From NCBI GenBank assembly GCA_013298025.1, contig JAAFJE010000022.1, positions 1 to 64,000 on the forward strand: a DNA stretch of 64,000 nt. The letters are read 5' to 3'. Both the position numbers and the translations under genes were made by a program. Source of the stretch: Cytophagales bacterium (GTDB lineage: Bacteria > Bacteroidota > Bacteroidia > Cytophagales > Spirosomataceae). The notes under the pieces were generated by a model. The model was not told the origin of the DNA. It was given only the letters and a program-made list of their open reading frames with translations, and did not search any database. Of the stretch, positions 16,694 to 25,278 are shown piece after piece. Each line of letters starts with the position of its first letter. Position 1 is the first letter of the stretch.

Positions 16694-18250
16694 GTGAGCA
16701 ACGAATTAATCATCAATTCGACTCCCAAAGGTGACCGCATTGCTCTTTTGCAAGACAAAAGGATTGTGGAGTATCACTTAGAGGAGTCTGAGCCACACTT
16801 TTCGGTAGGAGATATATATCTTGGTACAGTAAAGAAGATGGTTACGGGATTGAATGCCGCCTTCATTGATATTGGCTATGAGAAAGATGCCTTTCTACAT
16901 TACCACGATTTAGGCCCAAATGTCAATTCTCTCAACAAGTTTACGAAAGATGTTATCGCTGGCCGCCAAAATTCTGGCAAACTCGATAATTTCAAACTAG
17001 AACCTGAAATAGATAAACACGATAAAATTGATAAGGTGTTGGGTAAAAATAGCCCAATTCTGGTTCAGGTCGTAAAAGAGCCTATCTCTACGAAAGGGCC
17101 TCGTTTATCTTGCGATATTTCTATTGCAGGTCGGTTTACGGTGCTGGTGCCGTTTTCTAATGGGGTAAATATTTCTAAAAAAATTACCGCCAAATCAGAG
17201 CGTCAGCGTTTGCACAAATTAATGTCTTCTATCAAACCTGCCAATTTTGGGGTGATTGTACGCACCGTGGCAGAAAGCAAAGATGTAGAAGAACTCGACA
17301 AGGATTTGAAAGAATCGTTGGCCAAATGGGAAGCGGGTATCAAAGCCTTGCGTGCCGCCAAACCTCGGGAGAAAATCATCGGAGAAATGAGCCGTGCTAC
17401 GTCTATGCTCAGAGATTTACTCAACGAAAACTTCGATAGCGTTATCGTCGATACGCCTGAGTTGTTTCAAGAGGCAAGGGCTTATGTGCAGCATATCGCT
17501 CCCGAAAAAGAACGGATTGTTAAATTACACCAAGGTAAAAACAAGGTGTTTGAGCAATACGGCATCGAAAAGCAATTGAAAATGCTCTTCGGGCGTTCGG
17601 TAAGCTTGCCGGGTGGTGGTTATTTGATTATCGAACATACCGAAGCTTTGCATGTAATTGATGTAAACTCTGGGAATAAATCGAATAGCGAGGAAGACCA
17701 AGAGGCTACAGCCCTGAGCGTAAACACCGAAGCCGCCAGAGAAATTGCCCGACAATTGCGTTTGCGTGATATGGGTGGCATTATTGTTATCGACTTTATA
17801 GACATGAAAAAGGCTGAAAACAAAAAGCTGATTCATGATATTATGAAGGATGAAATGAGGTCAGACCGCTCGAAATATACCATTTTGCCGCTTACCAAAT
17901 TTGGCTTAATGCAAATTACACGCCAACGAGTAAGACCAGAAATGAACGTAGTGACGGCCGAAAATTGCCCCACTTGCGGTGGTACAGGTAAAATTACGGC
18001 GAGTATCGTGGTGTCTGATGTAATTGAACATCACTTAGAGCATATCATTGTTAAACAAAATGAGAAAAAGCCAACCATCGTACTGCATCCGTTTTTGTAT
18101 GCGTACTTTACCAAAGGACTAATCTCTCGTCGAATGAAGTGGTACTTTACTTATAAAACGTGGGTGAATCTGATTCAAGATAGCTCGCTGGGTATAACAG
18201 ACTTTAAGTTTCACAACAACCAAGGCGAAGAAATAGAGCTACATGGCTAA
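16694..18250 (+). CDS. ribonuclease E/G family endoribonuclease
   Basis: A 518-residue RNase G-like enzyme that cuts single-stranded, AU-rich RNA and acts in rRNA maturation and mRNA decay. Order: S1-like RNA-binding part at about 35-130 (VGDIYLGTVKKMVTGLNAAFIDIGYEKDAFL), a 5'-sensor/RNase H-like part, the catalytic magnesium sites in VIDVNSGNKS (about residue 316) and IVIDFIDM (about 360), and the zinc-link CPTCGGTGK near 430. The length matches RNase G rather than the longer RNase E with its scaffold tail. The start is a GTG at 16694 (SNELIINSTPKGDRIALL), since no nearby ATG is in frame. Confidence 0.93.
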   Translation: MSNELIINSTPKGDRIALLQDKRIVEYHLEESEPHFSVGDIYLGTVKKMVTGLNAAFIDIGYEKDAFLHYHDLGPNVNSLNKFTKDVIAGRQNSGKLDNFKLEPEIDKHDKIDKVLGKNSPILVQVVKEPISTKGPRLSCDISIAGRFTVLVPFSNGVNISKKITAKSERQRLHKLMSSIKPANFGVIVRTVAESKDVEELDKDLKESLAKWEAGIKALRAAKPREKIIGEMSRATSMLRDLLNENFDSVIVDTPELFQEARAYVQHIAPEKERIVKLHQGKNKVFEQYGIEKQLKMLFGRSVSLPGGGYLIIEHTEALHVIDVNSGNKSNSEEDQEATALSVNTEAAREIARQLRLRDMGGIIVIDFIDMKKAENKKLIHDIMKDEMRSDRSKYTILPLTKFGLMQITRQRVRPEMNVVTAENCPTCGGTGKITASIVVSDVIEHHLEHIIVKQNEKKPTIVLHPFLYAYFTKGLISRRMKWYFTYKTWVNLIQDSSLGITDFKFHNNQGEEIELHG

Positions 18251-18266
18251 TGACCTTTGTCCTACG

Positions 18267-18298
18267 AAACCAGTCAACGTCGCCGTTGGCTGGTTTTT
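18267..18298 (+). terminator. terminator of the RNase G/E gene
   Basis: AAACCAGTCAACG (18267-18279) pairs with CGTTGGCTGGTTT (18284-18296), with one T-G pair, and is followed by T's. The TTG of the next promoter lies within its right arm. Confidence 0.75.
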
Positions 18299-18315
18299 AT
18301 TTTTTATTACCTTTG
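18286..18315 (+). promoter_or_regulatory. promoter of the mcrBC-like operon
   Basis: TTG (18286-18288), a 19-base gap and TACCTTTG (18308-18315) match the Bacteroidota promoter exactly. Transcription would begin near 18320-18322, at or within the ATG of the McrB gene, so the message should have essentially no leader. Confidence 0.7.
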
Positions 18316-18319
18316 CGAT

Positions 18320-19633
18320 ATGAGGCAAAGAAATCGAAATTACTGGTGGCTAAATATCAAAGGAATTGATGGCATACGCAACAATCAAATCCAATGGTTT
18401 GCTACGCATAATGCTTTTGGCAACAAGCGACGGATTTATCGGAATTTTGAAAAAATACAAACAGGCGACTGGGTGATTGGCTACGAGTCAACACCTGTGC
18501 GACAAGTAAAGGCGATTTTTGAAATTACGCATCCTTTACAGCAGCACGAAGAATGGGGCGAGGCGATAGGGTTTGTCCTCAAAGATAAAGCTATTTTACC
18601 GATTGATTGGGCAGAATTGAAAGAACTCTATTTTTTCAAAGATGCCGAAATATTACGCCACAACCAAGGAAGTTTGTTTCAATTGACCGAAGATGAGTTT
18701 GAATCTATTCAGGCGATGATGGATTGGCAAAAGGAATCGACCCACCTCGAAGTGCCTACTTTGTCGTATGAAAAGCAAGATGCCCTCCGTGATTTGTTTT
18801 TAGATGAAAGCCATTTTGACGAAATTATAGAAACGTTACGGTATAAGAAAAACATCATCTTGCAAGGCCCGCCTGGCGTAGGGAAAACCTATCTTGCCAA
18901 AAAACTAGCCTATACGTTGCTCGGAATGCAAGATGACAGTAAAATCAAAATGGTGCAATTTCACCAATCTTATACCTACGAAGACTTTATCCAAGGGCTT
19001 CGCCCCGATGGCACTGGAGGCTTTAAATTGAAAAATGGCGTTTTTTACGAATTTTGTCGCCTAGCTCAACGCCAACCTGCTATCGACCATTTTTTTATTA
19101 TCGACGAAATCAACCGAGGGAATGTGAGTGCCATTTTTGGCGAGTTGCTGTTGCTGATTGAATCGGATAAACGAGGGCGTTTGCACGAAATTCCCCTCAC
19201 CTACAACGAATCGCTTGAGGAGGGCTTTTCTGTTCCCGAAAATCTCTATATCATTGCTACCATGAATACCGCCGACCGCTCTTTAGTGCCTATCGACTAC
19301 GCCCTAAGACGCAGGTTTGCCTTTGTGTATTTGTCGCCATTATTCAACGAAAAATTTAAAAAACACTTGATAGGGCAGGGGCTACCCGAAAAATTTGTAC
19401 AACAACTCATCGAAGCATTGCTTCGTTTGAATCAACAAATTGCCCAAGACCATCAGCTACAAAAAGGCTTTCAAATTGGGCATAGCTATTTCTGCCATTT
19501 TCCTATAGGTGAAGACCCTTATCGTTGGTATAATCGGCTTATCAAACTAGAAATAACGCCCTTGTTGGAGGAGTATTGGTTTGACCAACCCGATAGCGTT
19601 GTGCAAGCCATAGAAATGCTATCAATACGATGA
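18320..19633 (+). CDS. McrB-type AAA+ GTPase with N-terminal EVE-like domain
   Basis: A 437-residue protein. Residues 1-135 (NYWWLNIKG, FEKIQTGDWVIGYE, VKAIFEIT) fit an EVE/PUA-fold domain, which binds modified bases. The C-terminal AAA+ motor has Walker A GPPGVGKT (183-190), Walker B FIIDEINRG (259-267) and the McrB signature MNTADRS (315-321), plus the arginine finger region ALRRRF. McrB translocates on DNA by GTP hydrolysis and drives cleavage by McrC next to modified cytosines. The frame opens at a TTG at 18257, but the ATG at 18320 starts the domain and fits the promoter. It overlaps mcrC by four bases. The combination is known in McrBC-type systems; target modification cannot be predicted. 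Confidence 0.9.
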   Translation: MRQRNRNYWWLNIKGIDGIRNNQIQWFATHNAFGNKRRIYRNFEKIQTGDWVIGYESTPVRQVKAIFEITHPLQQHEEWGEAIGFVLKDKAILPIDWAELKELYFFKDAEILRHNQGSLFQLTEDEFESIQAMMDWQKESTHLEVPTLSYEKQDALRDLFLDESHFDEIIETLRYKKNIILQGPPGVGKTYLAKKLAYTLLGMQDDSKIKMVQFHQSYTYEDFIQGLRPDGTGGFKLKNGVFYEFCRLAQRQPAIDHFFIIDEINRGNVSAIFGELLLLIESDKRGRLHEIPLTYNESLEEGFSVPENLYIIATMNTADRSLVPIDYALRRRFAFVYLSPLFNEKFKKHLIGQGLPEKFVQQLIEALLRLNQQIAQDHQLQKGFQIGHSYFCHFPIGEDPYRWYNRLIKLEITPLLEEYWFDQPDSVVQAIEMLSIR

Positions 19634-20649
19634 TTCCTGTAGAAAATATCTATTACTTGCTGTGCTATGCTTGGGATAAGTTGGCACAGAAAGATTTAGT
19701 GCCTGCTGGTACGACAGGTCAAAAAGATATTTATACCTTATTGCTGACGGTTTTGCTCAAAGAATTGCCTCGTTTGTCGCATCAAGGGTATCATACCGAC
19801 TACCAGCCACAGCGACGAGAAATACAGGGCATCAAGGGAAAATTGTTGCTCACCCCTTCCTTGAAAAACCAAAGCTTTTTGAAAGGCTACGCCCATTGTA
19901 GTTATCATCATTTGACAAACGACACCTTGCCCAACAGGGTTTTACGCAGTACTTTAGTACGGGTTTTACAAGTAAAAAACCTCCCTGCCGATATATACAA
20001 AGGACTGGTAAAAGCCTTGCATAAGATGCCTGCTTTTAGTCCTATTACGCTCGATGCACAGGTATTCCAACAAGCCTTGGCGATGTGCCACCGAAAATCG
20101 CACTATCTTTTTGTGTTGCATATTTGTGCGTTGTTGCATAGCCAAAGTATGCTCACTGAAAATGGTAAAGCTTTGATATTCAAAGATTTTGAGCGAGATG
20201 AGCGAAAGATGGCTTTGCTGTTTGAAGCTTTTGTCCGTAATTTTTATAAAATAGAATTGCCACACGTGCGTGTATTTCGGGAAAATTTGCATTGGCAAAT
20301 GAAGGGCGAGGCCTTGAATTACCTACCAACTATGCAAACCGATATTAGTTTGCAATGGTCTTCGGGTAGAAAAGTGATTATCGACACAAAGTTTTACAGT
20401 CAAACATTAAGTTTATACTATAAAACTGAAAAAATTTATTCAGAAAACTTATATCAATTATTTGCCTATCTCAAAAATCAAAAGAATCCACAAGCGGAAG
20501 GTATTTTGCTGTACCCAACCATTATGCAGTCTTTGGCGTTGCAATACCAATACGAAGGGCATCAGATTGGCGTGCGAACACTCAATTTGGCACAACCTTG
20601 GTACAAAATCCATGCAGACTTATTGGAAATTGTGAGTATATTTGAGTAA
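19630..20649 (+). CDS. McrC-type nuclease subunit
   Basis: A 339-residue partner of the preceding McrB. It begins IPVENIYYLLCYAWDKL, the standard McrC N-terminus that contacts McrB, and carries a PD-(D/E)xK nuclease near the C-terminus: MQTDISL (aspartate 238) and VIIDTKFY (aspartate 252, lysine 254), followed by EKIYSENLYQLFAYL. Together the two genes form a type IV restriction system that cuts DNA bearing modified bases. The ATG overlaps the mcrB stop (ATGA), indicating translational coupling. Confidence 0.92.
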   Translation: MIPVENIYYLLCYAWDKLAQKDLVPAGTTGQKDIYTLLLTVLLKELPRLSHQGYHTDYQPQRREIQGIKGKLLLTPSLKNQSFLKGYAHCSYHHLTNDTLPNRVLRSTLVRVLQVKNLPADIYKGLVKALHKMPAFSPITLDAQVFQQALAMCHRKSHYLFVLHICALLHSQSMLTENGKALIFKDFERDERKMALLFEAFVRNFYKIELPHVRVFRENLHWQMKGEALNYLPTMQTDISLQWSSGRKVIIDTKFYSQTLSLYYKTEKIYSENLYQLFAYLKNQKNPQAEGILLYPTIMQSLALQYQYEGHQIGVRTLNLAQPWYKIHADLLEIVSIFE

Positions 20650-20662
20650 AAATATAAAGTAA

Positions 20663-20887
20663 ATGTGCATGAAAACGTATAGAAAAACAGCAACAGTACA
20701 AGCAAAGTTATTTGAACCGGGCGACGAAGACGGAATCGACCCAGACGGAATGCCTTACATTGCAACCTTAGAAAATCAACACCACAGGGGTGCTCATTAT
20801 TTGAACTATGTGTGCACAGGCATTCAGGGAGAACGTTGGTTGGTAGAGAAAGTGATTTTTGAAGAAACTTACGAAGAAGTAAAATAG
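20663..20887 (+). CDS. small phage-type protein of the PGDYG-like family
   Basis: A 74-residue protein (start at the first or third codon; both methionines). The pattern KTYRKTATVQAKLF near the start, then GERWLVEKVIFEETYEEV at the end resembles short proteins (about 70-100 residues) common in prophages and mobile elements, whose function is unknown. It lies 13 bases after mcrC on the same strand and ahead of a terminator, so it is likely in the same operon. Family assignment is by pattern memory only. Confidence 0.6.
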   Translation: MCMKTYRKTATVQAKLFEPGDEDGIDPDGMPYIATLENQHHRGAHYLNYVCTGIQGERWLVEKVIFEETYEEVK

Positions 20888-20889
20888 GG

Positions 20890-20945
20890 GAGAAGGTGCA
20901 TAATAGCGTCAAATTGGGCTAGATAACACCTTCTCTTCTCATAAA
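20890..20945 (+). terminator. terminator of the mcrBC-like operon
   Basis: GAGAAGGTG (20890-20898) pairs with CACCTTCTC (20937-20945) over a long loop, two bases after the small gene. It may also serve the convergent DUF6702 gene. Confidence 0.5.
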
Positions 20946-20962
20946 ATTTCACCCACAAAGCC

Positions 20963-21499
20963 CTATAGCCCAATCGTAAAAAGCCTATTTTTCTGGTTGA
21001 AAATATAGGACTTTTTGTCGTTTTGTATAAAAATATTTACAATATTGGTTTGGTCGTCGAAGCTATCTAGCAAAATAGCTTGCTGCATTTTTACGCCATT
21101 GAGCGATGCCGTATGAGGCAATTCTATGTAGAGCCAAATGGCATCGCCTTCTTGTTCTTTGCCCAAAACATGATACGCAAGCTTCTGATTTTGGGCATTG
21201 GTCAATACAAAATGCTTTTGTACATACTTTTCTATCAGGGCATCGTATTTATTCGACGCATCGAGAACCACCTTTTTGTGCTGGTTTTCGTTGGTGAGTG
21301 CCGTTTCCAAATCGTCTTTAAACACCCGCATACTGATTTCAAAGTAGCGTTCTTGGGCATTGTAGCGTATTTCGGTAAGGCTGGTATGAAAGGCATGAAA
21401 GCCCCATGCCGTGAGCGTCGCCAAGGTACATAAAACAATGAAACACCTGCGTAAAGCATCGCTCGCAGGTCGGCAGAATAGCATCTTTATAAAATTCAT
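20963..21499 (-). CDS. DUF6702 family protein
   Basis: A 178-residue protein of a Bacteroidota family without known function. The N-terminal hydrophobic stretch (about 18-34, RCFIVLCTLATLTAWGFHAF) looks like a signal peptide or anchor. The core FHTSLTEIRYNAQERYFEISMRVFKDDLE and the late segment IVNIFIQNDKKSYIFN are typical of the family. It is probably periplasmic. It follows rseP on the same strand, separated by a strong stem-loop. Confidence 0.8.
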   Translation of the reverse strand: MNFIKMLFCRPASDALRRCFIVLCTLATLTAWGFHAFHTSLTEIRYNAQERYFEISMRVFKDDLETALTNENQHKKVVLDASNKYDALIEKYVQKHFVLTNAQNQKLAYHVLGKEQEGDAIWLYIELPHTASLNGVKMQQAILLDSFDDQTNIVNIFIQNDKKSYIFNQKNRLFTIGL

Positions 21500-21542
21500 G
21501 GTTTGTTGACTTATTTGCTATTGAAATAGAACCCTAAGTTAG

Positions 21543-21582
21543 CAAACGAGGCAAATATGCTGATACATATTTGCCTCGTTTG
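21543..21582 (-). terminator. terminator stem-loop after rseP
   Basis: A perfect 17-bp stem (arms 21543-21559 and 21566-21582, core GAGGCAAATATG) around a six-base loop. There is only a weak T-run, so some read-through into the DUF6702 gene is possible. Confidence 0.7.
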
Positions 21583-21594
21583 TGTAATTATCGT

Positions 21595-23031
21595 TTAAGG
21601 TTTGACAGGTTTTTCTACTTGAACCTTTGCTTTTTCTTTGTCTTTTTCGACGAAAGTCTTCCATGCACCATTGCCAATCACAAAAAACATCAATCCTAAT
21701 AAAATAAACGTTCCAACTTGTTGGGCACGCTCTAGGACTTTTTCTGAAGGCGGACGACCCGTGATGATTTCGTAAAGTAAAAACAAAGCATGGCCACCAT
21801 CTAAAGCTGGAATAGGCAACAAGTTCATGAATGCTAAAGCCATTGATAATAAACCTGTTAAGTTCCAGAAATTGAACCAATTCCAATGCTCACCATACAT
21901 ATCGGCAATTTCAAAAGGTCCACTCAAAGCCTTGCCTGGACTCACTTTTCCTTGGAAAATTTTCTTAAATCCTTGGATATTCTTCCATACCACATCGAAC
22001 GCATCAAATACGCCCACCGGAAAAGCTTGGGCAAAGGTATAATCTTCATGTACTTTTTGTATCAACAATTCTGGAGCAAAGCCAACCGTTCCATTTTCTA
22101 ATACCTTCATTTGTAGCGTATCTACTTTCCCTTGACGGCGTATGGCAAGCTGGATATTTTTATCGGCTTGTTTCAATAACTCTTCTTGGAAAAGCTGAAA
22201 ATACAGCACTGGCTTCCCATTGAGCCCCACCAACTCGTCGCCATCTTTTAGCCCTGCCAGATACGCTGGTTTAGGTGCGATGGTTCTACCCAATAGCTTG
22301 TCAAGAAATGAAGGTTTCTGAGGAGGTGGCACTTTTCCGATTTTGAATTTGTACAAAGGCTGTATAAACTGCGATTTGTTATCCGCCAATTCGTTCAAGA
22401 AATTGTCGGGAATAACAATCTCTAGCTGTTTTCCTGCTCTTTCGATGGTATAAACAGCCTTATCTTCGAGAATAGCCTCCGATACATTGCTGTAATCTCT
22501 AAAATCTTTGCCATTGATAAGCAAGATTTTATCGCCCGTTTGGAAGCCTACTTTTCTTCCAAGCTCGCCAGCATAGATACCATTTTTGTTGAGTTCGGTT
22601 TTAGAAATATAATTGTTTCCATAAACAAAGGCTAAACCCCAAAAAATGAGAATGCCCAGTATGACGTTTACAATCACCCCACCGAGCATCACAATGAGGC
22701 GTTGCCAAGCAGGTTTACCTCTAAATTCCCAAGGTTGAGGCTCGGCCGATAACTTAGACGCATCTTGCGTTTCGTCAATCATACCCGCAATAGAAACATA
22801 ACCTCCGAGCGGAAACCAACCTATACCGTACTCTGTTTCGCCGATTTTTTTCTTAAATAAGGCAAAATTTAAAAGGGTAGGAACAGGAAACAAAAAGTCG
22901 AAAAAAAGATAAAAGCGGTCAACTCTCATTTTACACCATTTGGCCGTGATATAATGCCCAAACTCGTGTAAACTCACCAAGATAGACAATCCGAAGATGA
23001 ACTGCCCTAATTTAATTAATATTCCTTCCAT
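21595..23031 (-). CDS. rseP: RseP-type site-2 intramembrane metalloprotease
   Basis: A 478-residue inner-membrane zinc protease. HEFGH at residues 22-26 lies in the first membrane segment, and NLLPIPALDGGH near residue 400 supplies the third metal ligand. Two periplasmic PDZ-type regions lie between (about 135-215 and 240-310, e.g. GRKVGFQTGDKILLINGKDF and GLKDGDELVGLNG). RseP cleaves anti-sigma factors and signal-peptide remnants within the membrane. Length is normal. It lies directly after dxr, a pairing common in bacteria. Confidence 0.94.
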   Translation of the reverse strand: MEGILIKLGQFIFGLSILVSLHEFGHYITAKWCKMRVDRFYLFFDFLFPVPTLLNFALFKKKIGETEYGIGWFPLGGYVSIAGMIDETQDASKLSAEPQPWEFRGKPAWQRLIVMLGGVIVNVILGILIFWGLAFVYGNNYISKTELNKNGIYAGELGRKVGFQTGDKILLINGKDFRDYSNVSEAILEDKAVYTIERAGKQLEIVIPDNFLNELADNKSQFIQPLYKFKIGKVPPPQKPSFLDKLLGRTIAPKPAYLAGLKDGDELVGLNGKPVLYFQLFQEELLKQADKNIQLAIRRQGKVDTLQMKVLENGTVGFAPELLIQKVHEDYTFAQAFPVGVFDAFDVVWKNIQGFKKIFQGKVSPGKALSGPFEIADMYGEHWNWFNFWNLTGLLSMALAFMNLLPIPALDGGHALFLLYEIITGRPPSEKVLERAQQVGTFILLGLMFFVIGNGAWKTFVEKDKEKAKVQVEKPVKP

Positions 23032-23121
23032 TTATTTTGTAGCGTCGAGCCTAGGCTTATGTTGTAAGTTTTTGATAATCAATGCGCTTAGGCTACTTGG
23101 GTTTTGTGTTTTATGTGATTG

Positions 23122-24273
23122 TTAGAGTAAAGTATTGGCAAACCTTCTCGTTTCGGTATCTGTATAAACATAATCCTCTAGCGAAGGACTACTAAGATAC
23201 GACACTTTAGCCATACAAGTAGCGATTAGGTCTGACATTTCTAAAAATCCAATTTTATCTTCTAAAAAAGCGGCTACAGCAACTTCGTTGGCGGCGTTTA
23301 AGATACAAGGCATATTGCCTCCTTGATTCATGGCATCAAAGGCAAGGGCAAGGTTGCGGAAGGTATCGGTATCGGGTTTTTCAAAAGTAAGATTGGGGTA
23401 ATTGATGAAATCAAAACGAGGAAAATCCGATTTTAGTCTATCAGGAAAACCTAATGCAAACTGAATGGGCAATTTCATATCGGGCAAACCCAGTTGGGCT
23501 TTGATAGAACCATCTTCAAATTGTACTAAAGAATGGATAATCGACTGCGGATGCACAATTACTTCTATTTGCGAGGCTTGTAGCCCAAAGAGCCACTTGG
23601 CTTCAATCACTTCGAGGCCTTTGTTCATCAAACTTGCCGAGTCGATGGTGATTTTTGCACCCATGACCCAGTTGGGATGTTTCAGGGCTTGGGCTTTGGT
23701 CACAGCAGCGAGGTCGGCGGTTTTCTTTCCTCTGAAAGGCCCACCCGAAGCCGTCAGGATAATTTTTTCTATCGGATTATGAAACTCGCCTACGAGGCAT
23801 TGGAAAATAGCCGAATGTTCAGAATCGACGGGATAGATATTCACCCCGTATTGTTGTGCCAATGCCGTAATAAGCTCGCCTGCTACTACCAGCGTTTCTT
23901 TGTTGGCAAGGGCAATATGCTTGCCTGCTTCGATGGCTTTGATGGTGGGCAACAAACCAGCATACCCAACCATAGACGTGAGTACGATGTCGATGGTATC
24001 CATTTGTACTACCGCTTCGAGGGCTTTTGCCCCTGCATACACCTTTATGTCGAGGGGATTGAGTGCCGCAAAAACTTTATCATACAGATGCTCGTCGCCA
24101 ATCACCACACAATTGGGCTTGAAAATACTGGCCTGCGTAATGAGCAAGTCGGCATTGCGTTGGGCCGTGAGTACCTCTACCGCAAATTTATCGGTATTCG
24201 CTGCTATTACTTCTAGGGCTTGTGTACCAATAGAGCCTGTTGAACCTAAAATGGCAATGTTTCTTTTTTGCAT
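23122..24273 (-). CDS. dxr: 1-deoxy-D-xylulose 5-phosphate reductoisomerase
   Basis: A 383-residue enzyme converting DXP to 2-C-methyl-D-erythritol 4-phosphate with NADPH, the committed step of non-mevalonate isoprenoid synthesis. Seen: the nucleotide loop GSTGSIGTQALEV, LANKETLVVAGELI, PVDSEHSAIFQCL with the metal-binding aspartate/glutamate, ASGGPFRG, and MNKGLEVIEAKWLF. It matches the presence of a prenyl diphosphate synthase gene 1 kb upstream on the same strand. Confidence 0.97.
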   Translation of the reverse strand: MQKRNIAILGSTGSIGTQALEVIAANTDKFAVEVLTAQRNADLLITQASIFKPNCVVIGDEHLYDKVFAALNPLDIKVYAGAKALEAVVQMDTIDIVLTSMVGYAGLLPTIKAIEAGKHIALANKETLVVAGELITALAQQYGVNIYPVDSEHSAIFQCLVGEFHNPIEKIILTASGGPFRGKKTADLAAVTKAQALKHPNWVMGAKITIDSASLMNKGLEVIEAKWLFGLQASQIEVIVHPQSIIHSLVQFEDGSIKAQLGLPDMKLPIQFALGFPDRLKSDFPRFDFINYPNLTFEKPDTDTFRNLALAFDAMNQGGNMPCILNAANEVAVAAFLEDKIGFLEMSDLIATCMAKVSYLSSPSLEDYVYTDTETRRFANTLL

Positions 24274-24423
24274 ATACTAAAAAGTTTCTTCGTTGGAAAT
24301 CGACCAAGAAGATGGAGCGATGGCGTGCGTTAGGGTTATGTTTTGTACGAATATTTCAATGCTAAATGGGGAATTGTTCATGAGGGATATACAAAAGTTT
24401 AATTTTGTCTTTCAATTAAAATT

Positions 24424-24488
24424 GTAGTAGTGGCAACCCTTGCGGTTGCCCTTTGGAATGTGGCAATCGCAAGGGTTGCTGCTACTAC
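24424..24488 (+). repeat. REPIN-like palindrome
   Basis: Two 27-base arms (24424-24450 and 24462-24488) around an 11-base loop. They match at 24 positions, and in a plus-strand RNA the other three are all G-U pairs, so the RNA is fully paired. The left arm contains a smaller perfect hairpin GGCAACC-CTTGC-GGTTGCC. Two palindromic units in opposite orientation is the build of REPIN elements mobilised by REP-associated transposases. The rest of the 312-base gap (24274-24585) holds no gene that I can see. Confidence 0.6.
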
Positions 24489-24585
24489 AAAAAATGCAAA
24501 TAATAAGAACGCTTTTATGGTAAAGACAAAGCCAAACCTTCGTACAAAATATTAACTCACAATTGACAATTCACGACTCATTCAT

Positions 24586-25218
24586 TTACTTTATCCAGTG
24601 TTGAATATCCGCCAAGAAAATTTTCCAAACATCAGGATAAACCAAAGTGGTGAACACTACGCCATACAAAGCCCCGTACAAGTGGGCGTCGTGATTGACG
24701 TTGTCGCCGCCCCTGCGTGACATGGCTATAGAATACCAAACATATAATACCGCAAAAAGAATAGCCGGAATCGGAATGATACCATAAATACGCAACATGG
24801 CTGTGGGGGCAAACAAAATAGCCGAAAACACAACGCTCGATACGCCTCCTGATGCACCGAGTGAGCTATAATAAGGATTATTGATGTTCTTTTTGTAAGC
24901 TGGATAATCCGACAGCACAATACCACCCAAGTATAAAGCCAAATAATAAAGTTGTCCCTTGACGCTGCCACCGCCAATTTGTAAAAAGATACTTTCTATC
25001 ATCGAGCCAAACGAAAGCAATGCCAACATATTGAACAACAAGTGCATAAAATCGGCGTGGATGAATCCAGAAGTAAGAAATCGCCAGTACTCACGGTAGC
25101 GAGCAATGCGATAAGGGGTCATGAGCAATTTACCCAAAAGTTCATAGTTTCTGAATCCCAATAGGCTTATGCCCGTGGTAATGATGATTAAAAAAACGGT
25201 AAGCGACAAATCTCCCAT
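24586..25218 (-). CDS. rhomboid family intramembrane serine protease
   Basis: A 210-residue protein with about six hydrophobic segments. HADFMHLLFNMLALLSFG carries the conserved HxxxN-type membrane helix. GASGG (serine 123) holds the nucleophile, and NHDAHLYGALYG the catalytic histidine (179). Rhomboids cut membrane proteins within or near their membrane segments; no substrate can be named. The last helix is followed by a short tail. It lies downstream of the prenyl synthase, separated by a terminator. Confidence 0.92.
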   Translation of the reverse strand: MGDLSLTVFLIIITTGISLLGFRNYELLGKLLMTPYRIARYREYWRFLTSGFIHADFMHLLFNMLALLSFGSMIESIFLQIGGGSVKGQLYYLALYLGGIVLSDYPAYKKNINNPYYSSLGASGGVSSVVFSAILFAPTAMLRIYGIIPIPAILFAVLYVWYSIAMSRRGGDNVNHDAHLYGALYGVVFTTLVYPDVWKIFLADIQHWIK

Positions 25219-25235
25219 GATTGTTTAGAAAATAA

Positions 25236-25259
25236 AAGCAGTCAGTAGGCTGACTGCTT
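25236..25259 (-). terminator. terminator of the prenyl diphosphate synthase gene
   Basis: AAGCAGTCAG (25236-25245), loop TAGG, CTGACTGCTT (25250-25259), with TTTATTTT following on the minus strand. Confidence 0.85.
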
Positions 25260-25278
25260 AGGTTTCTACAAAATTATA

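Noticed and set aside
16423-16734. 103-codon open frame ahead of the RNase G/E gene
   Set aside because: No recognisable domain, ends within the ribonuclease gene in another frame, and codon pattern is unlike real genes nearby; kept as leader sequence.
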